This document shows, one piece after another, positions 1 through 8,099 of a DNA stretch of 51,391 nucleotides (position 1 is its first letter; each line of letters starts with the position of its first letter). This stretch comes from UMGS172 sp045647525 (GTDB taxonomy: Bacteria; Bacillota; Clostridia; Oscillospirales; Acutalibacteraceae): NCBI GenBank assembly GCA_045647525.1, contig JAZRMK010000052.1, positions 1-51,391 on the forward strand, given 5' to 3'. The translations under genes were made by a program, and so were the position numbers. The notes beneath the pieces are model-generated. The model was not told the origin of the DNA, made no database searches, and saw only the letters and a list, made by a program, of their open reading frames with translations.

Positions 1-801
1 GATACCCTTGCCGTACATAATGTCAAATTCAGCATCTCTGAACGGAGGAGCAACCTTGTTCTTAACTACCTTAGCTCTTGTGCGGTTACCGACGATTTCG
101 CCGCCAACTTTGATAGCCTCAATTCGTCTGATATCCAAGCGAACAGAAGCATAATACTTAAGTGCACGACCACCGGTTGTGGTTTCGCTGCTACCATACA
201 TTACACCAACCTTGTCACGCAACTGGTTGATGAAAATCGCAATACAGTTAGATTTTGAAATTGCACCGGCAAGTTTGCGCAAAGCCTGCGACATCAATCT
301 TGCGTGCAGACCCATATGTGAGTCGCCCATATCACCCTCAATTTCAGCTCTCGGAACAAGCGCTGCAACCGAGTCAAGAACTACAACATCGATAGCACCG
401 GAACGGACAAGTGCCTCGGTAATATCGAGTGCCTGCTCACCCGTGTCAGGCTGGGAAACGAGCATTGAATCAATATCAACGCCCAAATTTGCGGCATAAA
501 CAGGGTCAAGTGCGTGCTCAACGTCAATAAACGCAACCTCTCCGCCCTGCTTTTGTGCCTCAGCGATAACGTGCAAAGCAATGGTGGTTTTACCCGAAGA
601 CTCAGGGCCGTAGATTTCTACGATTCTGCCCTTGGGCAAGCCGCCGATTCCAAGTGCGGCATCAAGACCTATTGAACCTGTCGAAACACTATCAACGTTC
701 ATATGTGCGTTTTCGCCAAGCTTCATAATAGTGCCTTTTCCGTACTGCTTTTCGATTTGTTCAAGCGCTGTGGCAAGTGCTTTTGATCTTTCGTCTGCCA
801 T
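1..801 (-). CDS. recA: RecA recombinase, C-terminal part outside the window
   Basis: RecA is the ATP-dependent strand-exchange protein of homologous recombination and the co-protease of the SOS response. The frame is open from the ATG at 799-801 to the window edge, giving 267 residues against about 350 in the family, so the C-terminal end is missing only because the window stops. Visible are the start MADERSKALATALEQIEKQ, the Walker A motif GPESSGKTT, and the region FINQLRDKVGVMYG typical of RecA loop L1/L2. An ATG four codons upstream (811-813) directly abuts the AGG of the ribosome-binding site, so the start at 801 is preferred. prmC ends only 24 bases upstream, so recA is probably cotranscribed with it. 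No SOS box was identified immediately upstream. Confidence 0.97.
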   Translation of the reverse strand, partial: MADERSKALATALEQIEKQYGKGTIMKLGENAHMNVDSVSTGSIGLDAALGIGGLPKGRIVEIYGPESSGKTTIALHVIAEAQKQGGEVAFIDVEHALDPVYAANLGVDIDSMLVSQPDTGEQALDITEALVRSGAIDVVVLDSVAALVPRAEIEGDMGDSHMGLHARLMSQALRKLAGAISKSNCIAIFINQLRDKVGVMYGSSETTTGGRALKYYASVRLDIRRIEAIKVGGEIVGNRTRAKVVKNKVAPPFRDAEFDIMYGKGI

Positions 802-825
802 TGTTGGTACCATCCTATCTTAAAT

Positions 826-1614
826 TTATTTATATTTTCCTAAAACTACGCGGTAGTTGCCGCCATAGTCCTTAATGCAATCCAAATTATGAAAACCTTC
901 GTTTTGAAGAATCGCTAAAACCTCGTCCTTTTGGTCAAAACCGATTTCGAACACGAGATGTCCGCCATCTTTCAAACTCTTCTTTGCTTTTTTTGTGATC
1001 TCACGGTAAAACTTGAGCCCGTCCTCACCCCCGTCGAGAGCCATTTTGGGTTCGAACTGAACCTCTTTTTCCAACTCTTTCACCACATCGCTTCTGATGT
1101 ACGGAGGATTGCTCACTATTAAGTCTAACGGCATCTTGGTCCCAAAATCCGTACTTTGCAGAACATCTCTTTCCAAAACAGTCACATCAACGCGGTTTAA
1201 TTCTGCGTTTTCTCTCAAATATCTTAACGCGTCGGGACTTTTTTCCAAAAGCGTTACATCGGCACCACACTTTTTTGCCAAAGTGATGCCGATACAACCG
1301 GACCCCGCACAAACATCGAGGATTTTTTTGGCCCTGCCGTCACCCAACAGTTTTATTGCGGTCTCAACCACCGTTTCGGTATCAGGTCTTGGGATAAGCA
1401 CCCCTTCGCCCACCTTAAAGGTAAGACCAAAGAACTCCCACTCACCTAAAATATATTGCAAAGGGTGGTGATTCAGTCGTTCTTTCAGCATTTGTTCTGC
1501 CTCTGGCACAGACATCGCCGACTGAACAATCTGTCTTGCTTCAAAGTCAGCCGACTCAAAACCGTTTTCTTTTAACCGTTGGGCTATTTGCCTTTGTAAA
1601 TCAAAATCGGTCAT
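826..1614 (-). CDS. prmC: Peptide chain release factor N5-glutamine methyltransferase
   Basis: PrmC (HemK) methylates the glutamine of the GGQ motif in release factors RF1 and RF2 using S-adenosylmethionine, which improves translation termination. The 262-residue protein has the usual length. It carries the N-terminal helical domain, the SAM-binding motif VCAGSGCIG at about residues 101-109, and the catalytic NPPY motif at 169-172. Its ATG overlaps the stop of the DUF1385 gene by four bases (ATGA), which points to translational coupling. In many Firmicutes prmC sits next to prfA, and here it is flanked by yqhQ and recA instead. The yqhQ-prmC pairing itself is common in Clostridia as far as I know. 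Confidence 0.95.
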   Translation of the reverse strand: MTDFDLQRQIAQRLKENGFESADFEARQIVQSAMSVPEAEQMLKERLNHHPLQYILGEWEFFGLTFKVGEGVLIPRPDTETVVETAIKLLGDGRAKKILDVCAGSGCIGITLAKKCGADVTLLEKSPDALRYLRENAELNRVDVTVLERDVLQSTDFGTKMPLDLIVSNPPYIRSDVVKELEKEVQFEPKMALDGGEDGLKFYREITKKAKKSLKDGGHLVFEIGFDQKDEVLAILQNEGFHNLDCIKDYGGNYRVVLGKYK

Positions 1615-2594
1615 TTTATGCAGTCCGCCCCATCTTCGGGAATAACATCAGATAATGCAGTAATTGCAATTTCTATCATTTTGTCGTCGGGTTCCTTTGT
1701 AGTAAGGCGCTGCACCCAAAGTCCCGGTGCTGCAATAACTCTGGTCAACACATTATCGTGCTTTCCGCAGATTTTTATGATCTCATACCCTATTCCGCAA
1801 ACGATAGGCACAGTAAGAATCTTAATAGGTACCCAAAGCCAGTTTTTGCTAACAATAAAATCGGGCAGTATCAAAGCCAAAACTGTTCCCACAAGAATTC
1901 CTACAATTATCATAAGGAACATAAACGATGTTCCGCAACGAGGGTGGAATCGCTTGAATTTCTTAACGTTCTCGATGTTAAGTTCTTCGCCTGCTTCGTA
2001 GCAAAAAATCGTCTTATGCTCGGCACCGTGATACATAAACACCCTTTTTATGTCCTTTTCAAAAGATACCACTGCGATGTACGCAACGAAAATCACAATT
2101 TTTATAACGCCCTCTATCAAGCCTTTGAATGCACGAAGTTCCCTTCCCGCAAGCCACTCGACGCCCTTGAATACGAGCGACGGAAGATACATAAAGAGAA
2201 CTACCGCAAGCAAAACGCCCAACACCGAGCCGACGACCATAATGGCGCCCGTCAGTATGCTCTCCTTTTTCTCTTCCTGCTCGTTTTTTTGTTCGGCATC
2301 AGTTGTCTCAGGGGCGGTTTCGGCGGTCTCGTCCTCTATATCCGTAAATCCCGAAATATCTGCCGACAACATCAAGGTTTTATATCCGATTATCATTGAC
2401 TCAACAAGGTTGACCATACCTCTTATAAGCGGCCAGCCGAAGACACGGCATTTGTCCCTCAAATGCTTTTCCGGCACATCTCTCAAATCAATAGAGCCGT
2501 CTTTTTTGCGAACCGCCATAGCGGTTTTGTACGGGCCTTTCATCATAATGCCTTCTATAAGAGCCTGCCCGCCGATTGATGTTTTCTTGCTCAT
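1611..2594 (-). CDS. yqhQ: DUF1385 family membrane protein (YqhQ-like)
   Basis: This 327-residue protein opens with IGGQALIEGIMMKGP, the signature start of the DUF1385/YqhQ family. It has at least four hydrophobic segments (around residues 115-135, 155-175, 215-240 and 245-270). A charged loop with HPRCGTSF and the stretch HGAEHKTIFCYE, also typical of the family, lie between them. The biochemical function is not established. It overlaps the histidine kinase gene by four bases upstream and prmC by four bases downstream, so all three are read from one message. The start is supported by AAAGGGAA eight bases upstream, inside the end of the kinase gene. Confidence 0.9.
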   Translation of the reverse strand: MSKKTSIGGQALIEGIMMKGPYKTAMAVRKKDGSIDLRDVPEKHLRDKCRVFGWPLIRGMVNLVESMIIGYKTLMLSADISGFTDIEDETAETAPETTDAEQKNEQEEKKESILTGAIMVVGSVLGVLLAVVLFMYLPSLVFKGVEWLAGRELRAFKGLIEGVIKIVIFVAYIAVVSFEKDIKRVFMYHGAEHKTIFCYEAGEELNIENVKKFKRFHPRCGTSFMFLMIIVGILVGTVLALILPDFIVSKNWLWVPIKILTVPIVCGIGYEIIKICGKHDNVLTRVIAAPGLWVQRLTTKEPDDKMIEIAITALSDVIPEDGADCIK

Positions 2595-4054
2595 AAATTC
2601 CCTTTCTGTTGGGGCGGGAACATCACCGCTGTTTCTGCGGTTTCTTCAACCTTGACCGTCGGAATTGCGATGGTTACGGTCGTGCCTTCGCCCTCAATAC
2701 TTTCCAAAAACAGAAGCCCGTTATGGTGACGTACGATCTCATCAGCAACCGCAAGACCAATACCACTGCCTCTGACATTGTTGTTTGCCTTGTAGAATTT
2801 TTCCTTGACATGATCAAGGTCTTTGTTTGCAATTCCGCAACCCGTATCGCTGATGGTTACGCGGACACAAGCCTCTTCATTTGCGACCGACACCGTGACG
2901 TTGCCGCCTGCATCGGTGTATTTTACAGCATTGTCAATGGTGTTGATAAAAACCTGCTTGATACGGTCACGGTCAGCCATAATCTGCTCGGTAACCTCAG
3001 GTCTTATGAACTCCAACGTCAACTTGTTCTGCTTGGCTATCTCCTTATACATTTCTACAACACTGCCGACTATATAAAGAGGGTCGCAAAGCGACATTGT
3101 AAAGGACATTTTGCCCGACTCCAATCTTGAAAAGTCCAGCAATTCCTCAACAAGTCCTGACAAGCGATTGGCTTCGCCGAGAATAACGTCAACGCCTCGA
3201 CGGACTATCTCATCGTCCTCGCCGATAGACATATTTACCGTTTCGCCCCAACCCTTAATGGCGGTCAACGGTGTGCGAAGCTCATGCGAAACCGACGAAA
3301 TAAAGTCATTCTTCATCTTTTCGGCCTTGTCAAGCTCGGTCGCCATATAATTTATGGTATCGCACAACTCACCTATTTCGTCATTGTGCTTGACCTCTAA
3401 TTTCGATTTCATATCGCCGGCTGCAATTCTTCTTGCCGCGGCAGTTACATCTCTTACAGGGTGCAGAACGGAGCTTATGAAAAACAGTCCCGAGAAGAAA
3501 AGAATTGCCAGAACAAGCACACCTATCGCAATCGCAACGGAAATTATAAGATAGCAACTGTTGAGCACCGACTCCATAGAAACAAGGATTCTGTAAGCGC
3601 CGTTACTTCCGCTTCCTATATCGGGCAGAAGTGCAGTTATCGCCAAAACGTCCTCTCCATTGGCATTTTTGCCCATCCACGAAGCCTCGGAACCCTTTTC
3701 CTTGGCCTCCTTGTAATCGGTCGCTTCCTTGGCTATTCCCTGGGATGTGAAGCCGTTTGTGGTGACGATCATCTTGTCATTCGAGTCAAAAATTTGAACC
3801 TCGACTTTATCACGATATTGGAAGTTCTGCGCATAGTTTCTTGCCGCTTCCGAAAAACCGTCCTTATCAACCGCGGAAAGCTTGTTGATATCCTGAACAT
3901 AACGGTGCACATGATTTGTAACGAGATCGTGGTAATAATTGAAAACCGAAATTCCAACTATTGCCTCACAAACGACGATAATAAGTATAACCGTGGGCAG
4001 CACTGTTAACAACCAACGCCTTGTCACACTGTGCAGTTTAAGATTCGCATCCAC
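2591..4054 (-). CDS. Membrane sensor histidine kinase (OmpR/PhoR-type partner)
   Basis: Sensor kinase of a two-component system. Counting from the GTG at 4052-4054 the protein has 487 residues. It has a transmembrane helix near residues 14-37, an extracellular domain of about 130 residues, a second helix near 168-195, a HAMP linker, and a HisKA domain with the phospho-acceptor in SVSHELRTPL (His257). A HATPase domain follows, with N box (NTIDNAVKYTD), DTGCGIA and GSGIGLAVADEIV. A GTG three codons upstream (4063) lies inside the AGGAGG site, so 4054 is the better start. It follows its response regulator by about 35 bases and overlaps yqhQ. The signal is unknown; the adjacent lipoprotein gene may be part of the sensing unit (inference). 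Confidence 0.93.
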   Translation of the reverse strand: MDANLKLHSVTRRWLLTVLPTVILIIVVCEAIVGISVFNYYHDLVTNHVHRYVQDINKLSAVDKDGFSEAARNYAQNFQYRDKVEVQIFDSNDKMIVTTNGFTSQGIAKEATDYKEAKEKGSEASWMGKNANGEDVLAITALLPDIGSGSNGAYRILVSMESVLNSCYLIISVAIAIGVLVLAILFFSGLFFISSVLHPVRDVTAAARRIAAGDMKSKLEVKHNDEIGELCDTINYMATELDKAEKMKNDFISSVSHELRTPLTAIKGWGETVNMSIGEDDEIVRRGVDVILGEANRLSGLVEELLDFSRLESGKMSFTMSLCDPLYIVGSVVEMYKEIAKQNKLTLEFIRPEVTEQIMADRDRIKQVFINTIDNAVKYTDAGGNVTVSVANEEACVRVTISDTGCGIANKDLDHVKEKFYKANNNVRGSGIGLAVADEIVRHHNGLLFLESIEGEGTTVTIAIPTVKVEETAETAVMFPPQQKGNL

Positions 4055-4089
4055 CGACTTCACCTCCTTTTTTTGTTTTTCAATTAAAG

Positions 4090-4794
4090 TTATTGCTCAG
4101 TACACCACTTATAACCCATACCCCAAACGGTAACGAGGTGTTTCGGGTTCGAGGGTTCATCCTCTATCTTCATTCTGAGTCGACGGATATTAACGTCGAC
4201 GATTTTTTCTTCGCCGAAATACGATTCGCCCCAAACGCGAGTAAGAATATCATTTCTGTCCAACGGCGTATCGGGGTTGGTGAACAAGTATTCAATAATC
4301 TGGAACTCAACCTGAGTAAGTTCAATGTTATGGTCATTCTTGGAAAGTGTGCGACGGCGCATATTGAGCGTAAACTCTCCATGGGTTATCTCTTCCGAAG
4401 CACTGCGCTTTGCCGAGTGGTGAACCTCAATTCTGCGGTAAAGCGAATCAACGCGGGCGGTAAGCTCGGTAGGGCTGAACGGCTTGGTGATATAATCATC
4501 TGCACCCAACATCAGACCGCTTACCTTGTCCATTTCCTGCGTGCGAGCCGTAAGCATAATAATTCCCAGTTCAGGCGAACGTTTTCTCAATTCCTTACAA
4601 AGAGCAAAACCGTCCATACCGGGCATCGTAATATCAAGCAGTGCAATATCAAAACCGATTTTATCATTATCGTATATTGCCAACGCCTCTTCACCCGAGC
4701 CGGCTTCGACAGTCTGGTATCCGCCGCGGCGCAGGTTTATGACCTCAAACTCACGTATGGTTTGTTCGTCCTCGACTATAAGAACTCTTTTCAT
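4090..4794 (-). CDS. OmpR/PhoB-family response regulator
   Basis: A DNA-binding response regulator of 234 residues, the normal length for the OmpR/PhoB family. The receiver domain (about 1-120) has the acidic pair ED at 8-9, the phospho-acceptor Asp54 in LLDITMPGMDG, Thr in MLTART and Lys in YITKPFSP. The winged-helix C-terminal domain ends with VDVNIRRLRMKIE and VWGMGYKW, which are classic for the family. It lies between the lipoprotein gene (21 bases upstream) and its cognate kinase (about 35 bases downstream). The start is supported by GAGGTG seven bases upstream. Its targets cannot be told from the sequence. Confidence 0.95.
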   Translation of the reverse strand: MKRVLIVEDEQTIREFEVINLRRGGYQTVEAGSGEEALAIYDNDKIGFDIALLDITMPGMDGFALCKELRKRSPELGIIMLTARTQEMDKVSGLMLGADDYITKPFSPTELTARVDSLYRRIEVHHSAKRSASEEITHGEFTLNMRRRTLSKNDHNIELTQVEFQIIEYLFTNPDTPLDRNDILTRVWGESYFGEEKIVDVNIRRLRMKIEDEPSNPKHLVTVWGMGYKWCTEQ

Positions 4795-4815
4795 AATGTT
4801 TCACCTCGAAAAACG

Positions 4816-6126
4816 TTATTTAACAGTGTCGTTTATAACGTTGAAATTTTCAACGACCGTTTCCCATTGCGGCGTCAATGCACTGTTGGAAAGCTTTGCC
4901 GCAAAGACGTACTGTGCGCTTCTGTCAATTTCGCGATAGTCAGTTTCGTCACCGTTCCATTTAGAAACTGGCACTGCCTTTATTCGCATAATTTCCTCGC
5001 CCGTATTGCTTATTTCCGAATCCCAGCGGTACATTATCCGTTCTTTGTTTGCTATATCTCTTGTAACGGTAAAGTTGGAAATCCAATTATCAGGAACTGT
5101 AAACTTATAGCAGTCACTATAATTTATAAGCGAATTGCAAATAGGAGTCATTCCGCTTTTCCCCACACTGACCCAAGTGGTCATATAAACAATGTCACTT
5201 TCAACCGTGCCTTCTACGGCAGGCAATGGTGATAGCAACGGAATGTCGAGCGAACCGTCACCGTCTACATCCATAGAAACAGCTTGCGACGCTCTCAAAC
5301 TATCACGATTTTCGTTAGAGTGCCCATTGGTAAAAAGACTGTGCAATTTGCCCTTATCAATATACAAAACTTCCGTGACAGTTCCTGTGGATTTATCGGC
5401 ATCGACGAACAACGCCACAGTGCCGTCGGTCAGTTTTGAAATTTGAGGTGTATGATACGCAGTTACAAACGGGTCGAGCGAGCAACTGCTTTTCACAGAA
5501 AATCCTTTATTATCAACCGCCATCAAGGTTGCCGTTGCCTGTTGCTTTTCGTTGTCCTTATAAATGGCGATTATCTCGTTGATTCCGTTCAAGTCAAAAT
5601 CGTGTGCAACATAGGCAGAATAGGTTGCCGAGGCAATTTCGGTCAAGACACCTGTATCAATCGAATATACCGACAACAATTTATCCAGCGATGAATACTT
5701 GCTCCAATTCACGATAAGCTTGGGCGTATCGGAATTGTCAAGTTTGGCAAACTCGACCGACTCAACACCCGAGGCAGCAACTTGAATATCCGCAACCGAT
5801 TTCCATTCATCATTCTGCTTAGTGATATAGTTTATATGCATAATTGTTGTTGTATCATCGGTCTTTGTGCTGTAAAACGCGAACGCTTCAAAGATGCCGT
5901 CACCCGTTATATCCTCAGTTACAACAGCGGAACGATATTCTCCCGATGAGGGATATGCAAACTGCCAATCGCCCTCAATATACATTTCCAAAGCTTTCTG
6001 GACATCATAAAGCTCACCAGAGGGTTTTGGCGGAGAAATGCTGTCATAAATATCGCCGCCAAAACCACTGCACGCCGACATAAGAAGGCAGGCAACTAAA
6101 AGTAAAACGACCGACATTTTCTTCAT
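4816..6126 (-). CDS. Lipoprotein of unknown function, upstream of a two-component system
   Basis: The protein starts with a lysine-containing, hydrophobic signal peptide and a lipobox LMSAC near residue 19, so it should be anchored in the membrane on the outer face. The rest (436 residues from the ATG at 6124-6126) is rich in short repeats with the look of DxDxDG/FG-GAP-type beta-propeller blades. Examples are DITGDGIFEAFAFY, DFDLNGINEIIAIY and DVDGDGSLDIPLL. No catalytic motif was recognised. An ATG three codons upstream is too close to the AAGGAG site, so the start at 6126 is preferred. It is the first gene of the minus-strand unit that continues with the response regulator and kinase. A role in sensing is plausible but inferred from position only. 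Confidence 0.85.
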   Translation of the reverse strand: MKKMSVVLLLVACLLMSACSGFGGDIYDSISPPKPSGELYDVQKALEMYIEGDWQFAYPSSGEYRSAVVTEDITGDGIFEAFAFYSTKTDDTTTIMHINYITKQNDEWKSVADIQVAASGVESVEFAKLDNSDTPKLIVNWSKYSSLDKLLSVYSIDTGVLTEIASATYSAYVAHDFDLNGINEIIAIYKDNEKQQATATLMAVDNKGFSVKSSCSLDPFVTAYHTPQISKLTDGTVALFVDADKSTGTVTEVLYIDKGKLHSLFTNGHSNENRDSLRASQAVSMDVDGDGSLDIPLLSPLPAVEGTVESDIVYMTTWVSVGKSGMTPICNSLINYSDCYKFTVPDNWISNFTVTRDIANKERIMYRWDSEISNTGEEIMRIKAVPVSKWNGDETDYREIDRSAQYVFAAKLSNSALTPQWETVVENFNVINDTVK

Positions 6127-6360
6127 AGCATTCACTCCTTTTACGTAAACTTAAATTTAAAAAAAGTATATTACTCCGTCTTTATTTAATGCAAACACAA
6201 TTCGCACAATTATACACACTAATTATACCACACAGCTTGCAATTTTGGTACTGTTTTTTTCGATATTTTTCTTTTTTTTACAAACACAAACAGAATAGTC
6301 CACCGGACTGTTTCTATCCTGCGGATTGCTCTGTTCGATTCTCGTCTTGCCTTTTGGCAA

Positions 6361-6397
6361 AAAAATAACACCCACCATTCTGGTGAGTGTTATTTTT
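6361..6397 (-). terminator. Rho-independent terminator of the tRNA-Met/Glu unit
   Basis: A 17-base arm on each side (6361-6377 and 6381-6397) with a single mismatch and a 3-base loop forms a hairpin rich in A-T at its base. On the minus strand it ends in a run of T and starts directly after the encoded CCA of tRNA-Glu. Confidence 0.85.
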
Positions 6398-6471
6398 GGT
6401 GACCCGGACGAGAATCGAACTCGTGTTACCGCCGTGAAAGGGCGGTGTCTTAACCGCTTGACCACCGGGCC
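6397..6471 (-). tRNA. tRNA-Glu (anticodon TTC)
   Basis: A cloverleaf can be drawn by eye: acceptor stem GGCCCGG pairing with CCGGGTC, anticodon stem CCGCC/GGCGG around the loop CTTTCAC (anticodon TTC), and T arm with GTTCGATTC. The discriminator base is A and CCA is encoded (6397-6399). It is transcribed after tRNA-Met with a 31-base gap. Confidence 0.96.
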
Positions 6472-6502
6472 ATACAAACCCACACTTATTAGTGCAGGCC
6501 AT

Positions 6503-6579
6503 TGGTAGCGGTAATTGGACTTGAACCAACGACAAATCGGGTATGAACCGAGTGCTCTAGCCAACTGAGCTATACCGCC
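6503..6579 (-). tRNA. tRNA-Met (anticodon CAT), elongator type
   Basis: A 77-base tRNA with acceptor stem GGCGGTA pairing with TACCGCT (G-U at the first pair), anticodon loop TTCATAC, and encoded CCA at 6503-6505. The overall sequence closely resembles the Bacillus elongator tRNA-Met, including the G1-U72 pair. A CAT anticodon could also belong to the lysidine-modified tRNA-Ile2, but the resemblance favours elongator Met. Confidence 0.9.
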
Positions 6580-6605
6580 ACATAAATCGCTCTCGCGACT
6601 ATGCT

Positions 6606-6634
6606 ATTATAATTGACAGTTTTTATTTTGTCAA
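6606..6634 (-). promoter_or_regulatory. Sigma-A promoter of the tRNA-Met/Glu unit
   Basis: On the minus strand TTGACA (6629-6634) and TATAAT (6606-6611) are both perfect and 17 bases apart, placing the start about 20 bases before tRNA-Met. Confidence 0.88.
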
Positions 6635-6707
6635 GAGTTTTTTTAAAAACTGCTGAATTATAATTATTTGTTGTAAAACTTTACGATTTCAAAAGCTTTT
6701 TGGAGCA

Positions 6708-7313
6708 TTAAATCGCCTCGCCCACATATCCTAATGCTATTCCCGCTGCTGCGGAAAGGACAATCAACAGTATCGGATGAACTTTTTTAAACGCAAGGAA
6801 CACCATTACTGCAAAAATACAAACAGCGCAAATAAAAGAATAACTTGTGAAGTCGTAAACCGTTTTTCCCAATGCATCTACCGCAAAAAGTGCTGATTTG
6901 CCGACCGACAAAACCGCCGCACCGATAAGGCCGATGACCGCCGGTTTGAGACCCGACATAGTTCCCTTTACAATACTGTTTTTCTTAAACGCCTCATAGC
7001 AATGTGCAATTATTAAAATTATGGCAAACGACGGAAGTACCACACCGAGAGTTGCACAAAAGGCACCCAGTACACTGCCGAAAATGCCAAGTACTCCGCC
7101 ACCCATTACAGAACCTACATAGGTTGACATATTTATGGCAAACGGTCCCGGTGTGCTTTCGGCAACCGCAATAAAGTTGACCACTTCGGTTTCGGTCACC
7201 CAACCGTGTGCCAACACCTCTTCCTGAATAAGCGGCAGCATCGCATAACCGCCACCGAATGTGAAGAGTCCTATTTTAAAGAAGGTAATGAAGAGTTCTA
7301 AAAATATCATCAT
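6708..7313 (-). CDS. Chromate transporter family subunit, second gene of a pair
   Basis: A 201-residue membrane protein of the CHR family. It carries the family signature FKIGLFTFGGGYAMLPLIQEE near the N-terminus, followed by ESTPGPFAINMSTYVG and several hydrophobic helices. Single-domain CHR proteins normally act as pairs, and the preceding gene is the partner, overlapping by four bases. Family members export chromate by anion exchange, but in gut anaerobes the true substrate is often unknown, so chromate resistance should not be assumed. It is the last gene of the unit before the tRNA promoter. Confidence 0.92.
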   Translation of the reverse strand: MMIFLELFITFFKIGLFTFGGGYAMLPLIQEEVLAHGWVTETEVVNFIAVAESTPGPFAINMSTYVGSVMGGGVLGIFGSVLGAFCATLGVVLPSFAIILIIAHCYEAFKKNSIVKGTMSGLKPAVIGLIGAAVLSVGKSALFAVDALGKTVYDFTSYSFICAVCIFAVMVFLAFKKVHPILLIVLSAAAGIALGYVGEAI

Positions 7314-7879
7314 TTCTTTTCCTTACCCTCCAATCTACGACCGGCGATAAAGCTGTAAATAATACCTGCAACACCGCATGCAATAATAACCACAAGAACA
7401 TTTATATCCAAAAACGCCGTCAAAACGAAGCTCAACCCCATCAGAATGTAGGCAAAAGCATTCTTTTTCACCTTTTTATACATAGTATAAAGTGACTTGA
7501 TTATCAGCGCCAGAACGCCTGCGCGGATGCCGTTAAAAGCATACTGCACGGGTTTTAAATCGGAAAATTCTTTAAGAACGTTAGAGATTGCCAAAATTAT
7601 TAAGAACGACGGAAGCACTACGCCAAGCGTCGCAAAAAACGAACCCCAAAAGCCGCAGACCTTGAAACCTATAAAGGTTGCCGAGTTAATGGCAATAGGT
7701 CCCGGTGTACTTTCGGCAATGGCGATAATTTCAAGAATGTCGTCATCGGTTACCCACTTACGTTTTTCCACAACCTCACGTTGAATAAGCGGAATCATGG
7801 CATATCCGCCGCCAAAAGTAAAAAGTCCGATTTTAAAGAACACTGTAAAAAGCTTTACAGCCGATGAAATCTTACTCAT
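7310..7879 (-). CDS. Chromate transporter family subunit, first gene of a pair
   Basis: A 189-residue CHR-family membrane protein with the signature FKIGLFTFGGGYAMIPLIQRE and ESTPGPIAINSATFIG. The ATG at 7877-7879 is chosen because a GAGGAGG site stands six to seven bases upstream. The longer frame from 7894 would begin inside that site's upstream sequence. It overlaps the end of the small membrane protein gene by eight bases and the second CHR gene by four. It pairs with the downstream subunit to form the transporter. Confidence 0.92.
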   Translation of the reverse strand: MSKISSAVKLFTVFFKIGLFTFGGGYAMIPLIQREVVEKRKWVTDDDILEIIAIAESTPGPIAINSATFIGFKVCGFWGSFFATLGVVLPSFLIILAISNVLKEFSDLKPVQYAFNGIRAGVLALIIKSLYTMYKKVKKNAFAYILMGLSFVLTAFLDINVLVVIIACGVAGIIYSFIAGRRLEGKEKK

Positions 7880-8099
7880 GATTTTCCTCCTCACACGAAA
7901 AATCTTGCGCTGTATCAGATGCCGTTATTTGTGTCGGTTCATCGCCTATATCGTACGGGTTTGCTATTCCCTTTTTGCACTTCATTGACTTTGCGATTTT
8001 TTCAATCTTTGGCGCTATTTTTGGGGTCACCAAAGCTATTGCCGCAACAATTCCCATAAACAGCAGCCACCCCAACGCGAACTTAAAAAACTCCGCCAT
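7872..8099 (-). CDS. Small membrane protein of unknown function
   Basis: A 75-residue protein with one clear hydrophobic helix (about residues 5-25, FALGWLLFMGIVAAIALVTP), a basic middle and an acidic C-terminal tail (DIGDEPTQ, EEENHE). Its ATG directly adjoins the stop of the U32 peptidase gene and its end overlaps the first chromate transporter gene, so it is firmly inside the operon. I do not recognise a family. The position suggests an accessory role for one of the neighbours, which is inference. Confidence 0.7.
   Translation of the reverse strand: MAEFFKFALGWLLFMGIVAAIALVTPKIAPKIEKIAKSMKCKKGIANPYDIGDEPTQITASDTAQDFSCEEENHE

Noticed and set aside
4093..5232. Long plus-strand frame of 379 codons
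   Set aside because: It lies opposite the response regulator and lipoprotein genes, both well supported; no ribosome-binding site or domain is seen.
6223..6564. Reading frame of 113 codons on the minus strand
   Set aside because: It runs through both tRNA genes and the terminator; the frame is a by-product of these.
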